From the NCBI GenBank assembly GCA_030151865.1, contig JASLCK010000027.1:1-12715 (forward strand): a stretch of 12,715 bases of DNA. Direction: 5' to 3'. The notes below the pieces were generated by a model that worked only from the letters and a program-made list of their open reading frames with translations, did not search any database and was not told the DNA's origin. The DNA comes from Rhodospirillaceae bacterium. Lineage in GTDB: Bacteria > Pseudomonadota > Alphaproteobacteria > Rhodospirillales > Magnetospirillaceae. Shown here piece by piece: positions 7,313-12,715 of this stretch. How positions within the stretch are numbered: position 1 is the stretch's first letter; each line of letters opens with the position of its first letter. The position numbers and the translations under genes were made by a program.

Positions 7313-7398
7313 GAAACAGGACAGATTCCCACGCATGGCTGTTAAAACCATAAGAAAGTCAGTGGCGGTCGCGTTCGGCCTTTGCTATTGAAGGGGCC

Positions 7399-8841
7399 AT
7401 GTTGCGGCGATTGCTCGGTCCGGTTTTCGGTTGGATGATCTTGCTGCTGACTGGGCTCGCCCTGTCGGCGGCCTCGGTCGCCTTTGCCGGTCCGCGTCCA
7501 GCCATCACCGCTGTTCGCGTCGCGTCGCACGACGGCATTACCCGCTTTGTGATGGACCTGTCCGAGCCGGTGGCCTTTACCGTTTCCAACGGCCAGAACA
7601 ATCAAATCTTTGTCGATCTGCCCGATCTGGACTGGCAAAGCGATTCCAAGGGATTGAAGCGCGGTGTCGGCGTGCTGCGCACCTTCCGCTATGGCCCCGC
7701 CCAACCGGGCGCGGCGCGCTTGGTTTTGGAAACCGACAGCCCGGCCACCGTGCAGAAGTCGTTCCTGATCCCGCCCAGCAGCGCCCCCAATTACCGCCTT
7801 GTGATCGATCTGGTGTCCGGCGCGCCGATGCCGCCGCCCTTATCGCCCCCCTCCTCCCCGGCCATGGCGCAAGGTGGAAACGGCGGCAACCCGATTCTGT
7901 CGTCCGGCGGCAATGCGGGCCCCGCCCCCAGTCTGGTAATCGAAGCCCCGCAGGCGCAATCCCAATCCGTCAAGACGGCGGCCGCCCAGCCCGCGCCGCC
8001 GCCCGCCCAACCGTCCACTACGCCTGCGGCCAAGCCGCAACCGGCTTCGGTGGTCATTCCGGCCGCACCCATCGGCAATGCCGGTGCGGGCGATGACGAT
8101 GGCGACGCCCTGCCGTTGGCGCGCAAGCAAAGCCATGCGGGCAAGCCTATCATCGTGATCGACCCCGGTCATGGCGGCGTCGATCCGGGGGCCATCAGCC
8201 TGACCGGCGCTTACGAGAAGAATATCGTGCTGGCCCTGGCCCGCGAGGTGAAGGCGCAGTTGGACAAAAGCGGCAAGGTCAAAGCCGTTTTGACCCGCGA
8301 CCGCGACTTCTTTATTCCCTTGCGCGAACGGGTGTCGATCGCCCGCGCCCAGCATGCCGACCTGTTTATGTCGCTGCATGCCGACACCGTGGCCAACCCT
8401 GATATTCGCGGCCTGTCGGTCTATACCCTGTCGCAGCATTCCTCGGACGCCGAAGCCCAGCAACTGGCCGACAAGGAAAATAAGGCCGACATCGTGGCGG
8501 GCATCGATCTGTCCAATGAATCGCCCGAAGTCACCAACATCCTGATCGATCTGGTGCAGCGCGAATCCATGAACCTGTCGGCCGTATTTGCCACCGACAT
8601 CATTCGGGAGGTGCAAAGCACCACCCACAACGTTCTGGAAGTCAACACCCACCGCTTTGCGGGCTTCGCCGTGCTGAAAGCGCCCGACGTGCCCAGCGTG
8701 CTGGTGGAAACCGGCTATCTGTCCAATAAGGAAGACGAGCAGATGTTGCGTCGTCCCGATTACCGGACCAAATTAGCCACCACCCTGGCCCATGCCATCG
8801 AACGCTATTTCAGCAAGATGCAAAAGGCCCGGCATTCGTGA
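7399..8841 (+). CDS. amiC: N-acetylmuramoyl-L-alanine amidase, AmiC type (AMIN plus Amidase_3)
   Basis: This periplasmic zinc amidase cuts the bond between MurNAc and the stem peptide, splitting septal peptidoglycan during daughter-cell separation. The 480-aa protein starts with a signal peptide (hydrophobic core 13-29, likely cleavage after VAFA at 30). An AMIN domain follows (about 34-139), which in family members targets the enzyme to the septum. A Pro/Ala/Gln-rich linker of about 105 residues comes next, then the catalytic domain (249-474). Zinc ligands are His258 (DPGHGG), Glu273 (AYEKN) and His327 (SLHAD), with catalytic Glu437 (LVETGYLSN). Residues about 355-405 form the helical insertion that, in related AmiA/B/C enzymes, covers the active site until an activator binds. 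The start is uncertain: AAGGGG is only 2 nt from the ATG at 7399 but 5 nt from a TTG one codon later. mrcA follows 59 nt downstream. Confidence 0.94.
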   Translation: MLRRLLGPVFGWMILLLTGLALSAASVAFAGPRPAITAVRVASHDGITRFVMDLSEPVAFTVSNGQNNQIFVDLPDLDWQSDSKGLKRGVGVLRTFRYGPAQPGAARLVLETDSPATVQKSFLIPPSSAPNYRLVIDLVSGAPMPPPLSPPSSPAMAQGGNGGNPILSSGGNAGPAPSLVIEAPQAQSQSVKTAAAQPAPPPAQPSTTPAAKPQPASVVIPAAPIGNAGAGDDDGDALPLARKQSHAGKPIIVIDPGHGGVDPGAISLTGAYEKNIVLALAREVKAQLDKSGKVKAVLTRDRDFFIPLRERVSIARAQHADLFMSLHADTVANPDIRGLSVYTLSQHSSDAEAQQLADKENKADIVAGIDLSNESPEVTNILIDLVQRESMNLSAVFATDIIREVQSTTHNVLEVNTHRFAGFAVLKAPDVPSVLVETGYLSNKEDEQMLRRPDYRTKLATTLAHAIERYFSKMQKARHS

Positions 8842-8846
8842 TCATG

Positions 8847-8866
8847 CGGGCGGTTTATCGCGCCCG
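8847..8866 (+). other. Intercistronic hairpin between amiC and mrcA
   Basis: A 6-bp GC-rich stem (8847-8852 with 8861-8866, 8-nt loop) lies 5 nt after the amidase stop and is followed by a weak T-rich stretch (TTGATCTTT). It could be a partial terminator or an mRNA processing site. It is too short to call a terminator with confidence. Confidence 0.35.
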
Positions 8867-8900
8867 TTGATCTTTCCGTCTTACAAGGATCGTTTCAGGC

Positions 8901-11594
8901 ATGCGCGGCTTGTTCAAGCTCATCACCCTGCTGTTCAGCACCGCGTTCCTGCTGGCAATTGTCGGAGGGGCGGCGGTTTTAGGGGTGTTCTGGCATTATG
9001 GCAAGGACCTGCCCGATTACCACCAGCTTGCCCATTACGAACCACCGGTGACCACCCGCGTTTATGCGGGAGACGGACGTCTGGTGACCGAATATGCGGT
9101 GGAAAAGCGCAGCTTTGTGCCGATCAACGCCATGCCGCGCCGCGTCATCAGCGCCTTCCTGGCGGCGGAAGACAAGAATTTCTACAGCCATTCGGGCATT
9201 GATCCGACCGGTGTGGCGCGCGCCATCGTCATCAACATCAAAAATCGCGGCTTGGGCAGCGACCGCCGCCCCATGGGCGCTTCGACCATCACCCAGCAGG
9301 TGGCGAAGAACATGCTGCTGACCAACGAGCCGTCGCTTCAGCGCAAGATCAAGGAAGCCATCCTGGCCTTCCGCATCGAAAAGACCTTTCCCAAGGATCA
9401 CATCCTTGAGCTTTATCTGAACGAAATCTATTTGGGCCAAGGGGCTTATGGCGTCGGTGCGGCGGCCTTGAATTATTTCGACAAAAGCCTGGACGAACTC
9501 AGCATTGCCGAAGCCGCCTATCTGGGCGCGCTGCCCAAGGCCCCCAACAATTACAATCCGCAGCGTTATCTGCAAGCCGCCAAGGACCGCCGCGACTGGG
9601 TGATCGGGCGCATGGCCGAAGACGGCTACATCACCGCCGCCGAAGCCGCCGCCGCCCAGGCCGAGCCGCTGGTGACCCGTCCGCGCAGCGAGGCCGTTCT
9701 AGTCAATGGCGGCGAATATTTTGCCGAGGATATCCGGCGCGAAATCGCCGACGATTACGGCGAACAGGCCCTTTACAAGGGGGGGCTGTCGGTGCGCTCC
9801 ACCATCGATCCGGCCTTGCAGGATGTTGCCACCCGTTCGCTGCGCACCGGCCTGATTGCCTATGACCGCCGCCATGGCTGGCGCGGTCCGCTGGCGCATA
9901 TGGACGTTTCTGCCACCTGGATGAAGCAGTTGAACGCCCTGCCGCCCATGCCAATCCTCGACAATTGGAAGCGGGCCGTGGTGTTAACCCTGACCAACGA
10001 TGCCGCCGAAATCGGTCTGCCCGATGGCCGCAAGGGCCATATTCCCATGGCCGAACTGCGTTGGGCCCGTCCGTCGCTGAAAGATGCCCTGGTAGGCGCG
10101 GTGCCGCGCCGCCCCGCCGATGTGCTGAATGTCGGCGATGTCATCGCGGTCGAACAGGTGGCCCATGCCGTCGATGGCGGCAAGGAACAATACGGGCCGG
10201 AAACCTTTACCCTGCGTCAGATTCCCAAGGTAGAAGGCGCCTTGGTGGCGATCGACCCGCATACGGGCCGCGTTCTGGCCATGCAGGGCGGTTTTTCCTA
10301 TGCCCGCAGCCAGTTCAACCGCGCCACCCAGGCGGTACGCCAGCCCGGTTCATCGTTCAAGCCGTTCGTCTATCTGACGGCGCTTGATAACGGCTATACG
10401 CCGTCGTCCCTGGTGCTGGATGCCCCGATCGAGCTGGACCAAGGCCCCGGTTTGCCGAAATGGAAGCCGAAGAACTATCACGGCGGCTTCCTGGGGCCGA
10501 CCACCTTGCGCGTCGGCATCGAAAAGTCGCGCAACCTGATGACCGTCCGTCTGGCCGCCGCACTGGGCATGGAAAAGATCGCCAACACCGCCGAAAAATT
10601 CGGCGTGGTGGAAAAGCTGCCGCGCGAACTGTCGATGGCCTTGGGCTCGGGCGAGACCTCGCCCCTGCGCATGGCGGCGGGCTATGCCCAGATCGTCAAT
10701 GGCGGCAAGAAGGTCACACCAACCCTGATCGACCGTATTCAGGACCGTAACGGCAAGACCATCTATCGCCATGACGACCGCAAATGCGACGCCTGCGAAG
10801 CCACCTTCTACACCAACCAGGACATGCCCGAGGTACCCGACACCCGCGAGCAACTGACCGACCCGATCTCGGCTTATCAGATGGTGCATATTCTGGAAGG
10901 CGTGGTGGAACGGGGCACCGGCCGCGTGGTTTCCAGTGTCGGCAAGCCGCTGGCAGGCAAGACCGGTACGTCCAATGATTCCAAGGACAACTGGTTCGTC
11001 GGGTTCTCGCCCGATCTGGCGGTCGCGGTATTTGTCGGCTTTGACGAACCGTCCACCCTGGGCGATCACGAAACCGGCTCGTCTACCGCTGCGCCGATCT
11101 TCCGTGATTTCATGATGGAAGCGCTGAAGGACAAACCCGCCACGCCGTTCCGCGTGCCGCCGGGGGTGCGTTTGGTGCGCGTCAATGCCGCCAACGGCAA
11201 GCCCACCCTGTCGGGCGACAAGGGTGCGATCTATGAAGCCTTCAAACCCGATACCGTGCCCACCGGGGCCGAGGATCAGGTGCTGGATGATGGCCAGAAC
11301 CTGATGGGCCTGGGCTTTGGCGCGGTCGGCAATCTGGGCGGCATGGGCACCGCCGAAGACCAGCCCGCCGGTCTGATGACGGCCCAGCCGGGCGTTACCG
11401 TCGATCCCACGGCCATTCCGTCCGATCAACCCATGGACAATGCGCCTGCCGCCCCGACGGCTCCGCCCGCCCCGTTCGTGCAGCCGGGCTTTGCCCCCGT
11501 CGCCCCCCTGCCCCAACAGCAGCGGACGACCACGCCCAGCACACCACCGCCCGCCCCTGCGGGCAACGCCCCCCAAGCGGGCGGTCTCTACTGA
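8901..11594 (+). CDS. mrcA: Penicillin-binding protein 1A (bifunctional transglycosylase/transpeptidase)
   Basis: This class A PBP polymerises lipid II into glycan strands and cross-links stem peptides at the outer face of the inner membrane. The 897-aa protein has an N-terminal membrane anchor (about 7-31). The GT51 transglycosylase domain spans about 50-235, with catalytic Glu90 in AAEDKNFYSHSGID, then GASTITQQ and RKIKEAILAFRIEK. An OB-like inserted domain (about 325-440) is typical of PBP1A. The transpeptidase domain has SSFK (Ser484, Lys487), SRN (543-545) and KTGT (687-690). A CDAC pair sits at 629-632 before the KTG box. A Pro/Ala/Gln-rich tail fills about 815-897. AAGGA lies 11 nt before the ATG. 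It forms a likely unit with amiC. In many alphaproteobacteria prfB follows this gene; here the next gene is on the opposite strand. Confidence 0.95.
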   Translation: MRGLFKLITLLFSTAFLLAIVGGAAVLGVFWHYGKDLPDYHQLAHYEPPVTTRVYAGDGRLVTEYAVEKRSFVPINAMPRRVISAFLAAEDKNFYSHSGIDPTGVARAIVINIKNRGLGSDRRPMGASTITQQVAKNMLLTNEPSLQRKIKEAILAFRIEKTFPKDHILELYLNEIYLGQGAYGVGAAALNYFDKSLDELSIAEAAYLGALPKAPNNYNPQRYLQAAKDRRDWVIGRMAEDGYITAAEAAAAQAEPLVTRPRSEAVLVNGGEYFAEDIRREIADDYGEQALYKGGLSVRSTIDPALQDVATRSLRTGLIAYDRRHGWRGPLAHMDVSATWMKQLNALPPMPILDNWKRAVVLTLTNDAAEIGLPDGRKGHIPMAELRWARPSLKDALVGAVPRRPADVLNVGDVIAVEQVAHAVDGGKEQYGPETFTLRQIPKVEGALVAIDPHTGRVLAMQGGFSYARSQFNRATQAVRQPGSSFKPFVYLTALDNGYTPSSLVLDAPIELDQGPGLPKWKPKNYHGGFLGPTTLRVGIEKSRNLMTVRLAAALGMEKIANTAEKFGVVEKLPRELSMALGSGETSPLRMAAGYAQIVNGGKKVTPTLIDRIQDRNGKTIYRHDDRKCDACEATFYTNQDMPEVPDTREQLTDPISAYQMVHILEGVVERGTGRVVSSVGKPLAGKTGTSNDSKDNWFVGFSPDLAVAVFVGFDEPSTLGDHETGSSTAAPIFRDFMMEALKDKPATPFRVPPGVRLVRVNAANGKPTLSGDKGAIYEAFKPDTVPTGAEDQVLDDGQNLMGLGFGAVGNLGGMGTAEDQPAGLMTAQPGVTVDPTAIPSDQPMDNAPAAPTAPPAPFVQPGFAPVAPLPQQQRTTTPSTPPPAPAGNAPQAGGLY

Positions 11595-11595
11595 C

Positions 11596-11636
11596 AAAAA
11601 CCCCCGGCGCGATTTTCGCTCCGGGGGTTTTTCTTT
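11596..11636 (+). terminator. Rho-independent terminator of mrcA
   Basis: A 12-bp stem pairs 11596-11607 with 11621-11632, extended inside by 3 more pairs after one mismatch. It ends in a run of T's (TTTTTCTTTCT) and begins 2 nt after the mrcA stop. The A run on the left also lets it act on the minus strand. Confidence 0.92.
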
Positions 11637-11650
11637 CTCTGAAACCGCGC

Positions 11651-11692
11651 TTCAAACAAAAAGCCCTGGGGCTTGCTCGGCACCAGGGCTTT
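11651..11692 (-). terminator. Rho-independent terminator of the PadR-like gene
   Basis: A 10-bp stem (11660-11669 with 11683-11692, 13-nt loop) lies 21 nt past the minus-strand stop. On the minus strand it is followed by TTTTTGTTTG. It faces the mrcA terminator, so the convergent genes are well insulated. Confidence 0.82.
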
Positions 11693-11712
11693 GAAACAAA
11701 GGCTTGCTTGGG

Positions 11713-12249
11713 TTACAGGCTGCGGCTGAACTCTTCCAGCCAATCCAGGCGCTGACGCAACAAACCGATATCATGATCCAGCCACCCCTTCAGGGCGTCG
11801 GCTTCCGTCTGGCTAGCCTCGCGCAGGTCTTCCAGACGGGCCAATTCGGACTCGGTCGCGTCGAGCAGCATGTCAAGCTGAGCCGCCCGTTCCGACGCCT
11901 GCAACAGATGCAGGAAGCGGAACTTCAGCGCCACCACCAGCTTGGTCAGATCCGAAGACGGACGCAGGCGGGCGGTCAGCAGGGTCTTCAGCTCCCGCTG
12001 GCCGGATTCGGTGATGGTCAGAACGGCGTCGTCTTCCATCCCCTTGCCATCGGTGGCCTGAACCAGCCCCTCATAGCGCAGCAGTTCAATGGACAGGCCC
12101 ATCAGATCCAACGACGGGCCCATGACGCGGCCGCAAAAATGGCGCACCGAGCTGGCCAGTTCGCTGTAACGCATGGAACTGGAGGCAATGGTGCCCAGCG
12201 CGCACAGGCGCACGGCTTCTTTCGGGGTCAAGGTATTGTCGGCGAACAT
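11713..12249 (-). CDS. PadR-like winged-helix transcriptional regulator
   Basis: This is a probable DNA-binding regulator of 178 aa. Residues about 8-90 look like a winged helix: LTPKEAVRLCALGTIA opens the domain, helices follow around RYSELASSV and LDLMGLSIELLRYEGLV, and the wing reads QATDGKGMEDDAVLTITESG. Residues about 105-178 are helical and charged with heptad-like Leu spacing, as in the dimerising C-terminal part of PadR proteins. I assign the family from this layout, not from a diagnostic motif, so a MarR-type protein is possible. The start is the ATG at 12249, which leaves a leader of about 25 nt after the predicted promoter. An in-frame TTG at 12264 would leave only about 10 nt. The upstream promoter carries a Fur-box-like palindrome. 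hemA lies directly upstream on the same strand but ends in its own terminator. Confidence 0.72.
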   Translation of the reverse strand: MFADNTLTPKEAVRLCALGTIASSSMRYSELASSVRHFCGRVMGPSLDLMGLSIELLRYEGLVQATDGKGMEDDAVLTITESGQRELKTLLTARLRPSSDLTKLVVALKFRFLHLLQASERAAQLDMLLDATESELARLEDLREASQTEADALKGWLDHDIGLLRQRLDWLEEFSRSL

Positions 12250-12280
12250 GGCGTCAACATCCAAACTGAGTTACCCGACC

Positions 12281-12309
12281 AATATAAGTCGAGAATCATT
12301 CTCAGTCCA
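12281..12309 (-). promoter_or_regulatory. Promoter of the PadR-like gene
   Basis: On the minus strand, TGGACT (12309-12304) and TATATT (12286-12281) are separated by exactly 17 bp. They match the sigma-70 consensus at 4 of 6 and 5 of 6 positions. Predicted transcription start is near 12274, about 25 nt before the ATG. Confidence 0.6.
12290..12304. promoter_or_regulatory. Fur-box-like operator in the promoter spacer
   Basis: A 13-bp perfect palindrome (6-1-6) reads GAGAATCATTCTC at 12291-12303. In its minus-strand 7-1-7 form (TGAGAAT-G-ATTCTCG) it differs from the classical Fur motif TGATAAT-N-ATTATCA at three of 14 arm positions. It fills most of the spacer between the -35 and -10 boxes, where a bound repressor would block RNA polymerase. 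The protein that binds could be Fur, another Fur-family protein such as Irr, or the PadR-like protein itself. Confidence 0.5.
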
Positions 12310-12312
12310 GTG

Positions 12313-12355
12313 GCGCAAAAGATGAAGCCCGTCTGATTTTCTCAGACGGGCTTCA
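12313..12355 (-). terminator. Rho-independent terminator of hemA
   Basis: A 14-bp perfect stem pairs 12323-12336 with 12342-12355 around a 5-nt loop, 10 nt past the hemA stop. On the minus strand it is followed by TCTTTTG, a short T run. It ends just before the -35 box of the next gene. Confidence 0.75.
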
Positions 12356-12365
12356 AACGCGATGT

Positions 12366-12715
12366 TCAGGCAGCGGCCTTTTGGATGCCCAGACGCGACC
12401 AGACATCCGCCAGGGCGGCGATCAGGCGGTCCATCATGGCATCGTCATGCAGCGGCGTCGGGGTAATGCGCAAGCGCTCGGTCCCGCGCGGCACGGTCGG
12501 ATAGTTGATCGGCTGCACATAGACGCCATGCTCGGCCAGCAGCATGTCGGAGATCAGCTTGCAGTGGACCGGGTCGCCGACCAGGATCGGCACGATGTGG
12601 CTCACCGAGCCCATCACCGGCAGGCCGGCGGCGGTCATCCGCGCCTTGAGGGCGGCGGCGCGCTCCTGGTGGCTCCGGCGGACTTCGTCGTGGGCCTTCA
12701 GCCACCGGATGCTGA
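12366..12715 (-). CDS. hemA: 5-aminolevulinate synthase, C-terminal part (5' end outside window)
   Basis: HemA condenses glycine and succinyl-CoA with pyridoxal phosphate to give 5-aminolevulinate, the first step of the C4 (Shemin) tetrapyrrole route used by alphaproteobacteria. About 115 codons are visible of the roughly 400 usual. The frame is open to the window edge (SIRWLKAHDEVRRSHQER), so the ATG at 12638 is internal. Diagnostic sequence includes SHIVPILVGDP, HGVYVQPINYPTVPRGTERL and RITPTP. The Arg in this last stretch belongs to the substrate-binding part of the family. The PLP lysine lies outside the window. The gene ends normally at the TGA (12366-12368) and a terminator follows. The related 2-amino-3-ketobutyrate CoA ligase is less likely given YPTVPRGTERLRITPTP. 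Confidence 0.93.
   Translation of the reverse strand, partial: SIRWLKAHDEVRRSHQERAAALKARMTAAGLPVMGSVSHIVPILVGDPVHCKLISDMLLAEHGVYVQPINYPTVPRGTERLRITPTPLHDDAMMDRLIAALADVWSRLGIQKAAA

Noticed and set aside
10350..11597. 415-aa minus-strand frame antisense to mrcA
   Set aside because: The mrcA transpeptidase motifs lie on the other strand, and this product is His/Gly/Arg-rich shadow sequence.
11704..12336. 210-aa plus-strand frame over the PadR-like gene
   Set aside because: Gln/His-rich shadow. The minus strand has promoter, start, winged-helix layout and terminator in the right order.

Overview
The window is GC-rich chromosomal DNA from an alphaproteobacterium, most likely a member of Rhodospirillales and possibly Magnetospirillum-like. 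That placement is an inference. It rests on a class I PHA synthase, a long RNase E with an acidic insertion in its S1 domain and a GWW tail, the rne/amidase/PBP1A neighbourhood, and an ALAS-type HemA (Shemin C4 pathway). Both ends cut genes: phaC lacks its 5' part at the left edge and hemA lacks its 5' part at the right edge.

Layout. (1) 2-1192, plus: C-terminal two thirds of phaC, closed by a strong terminator at 1219-1255. (2) 1378-3905, plus: a two-gene cassette whose members overlap by one base (TAATG). The first encodes a 672-aa pseudokinase-like protein with a C-terminal membrane anchor, the second a 169-aa membrane protein. Neither has a function I can name. (3) 3928-4002: hairpins, one of them bidirectional, between convergent transcription units. 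(4) 4016-6877, minus: rne. (5) 6878-7398: a gene-free divergent region of about 520 bp that looks like a long, structured rne leader with a TATAAT box on the minus strand. (6) 7399-11594, plus: amiC-type amidase followed after 59 nt by mrcA (PBP1A), closed by a terminator. (7) 11660-12355, minus: a PadR-like winged-helix regulator with its own terminator and a promoter whose spacer holds a Fur-box-like palindrome. (8) 12366-12715, minus: hemA 3' end with a terminator.

How the genes relate. Most are housekeeping genes: RNA decay (rne), peptidoglycan synthesis and septal splitting (mrcA, amiC), carbon storage (phaC) and tetrapyrrole synthesis (hemA). The stretches least explained by known biology are the pseudokinase/membrane-protein pair, the structured rne leader, and the metal-type operator in front of the PadR-like gene beside hemA. 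I see no CRISPR array, tRNA, rRNA, insertion sequence, prophage or defence island.
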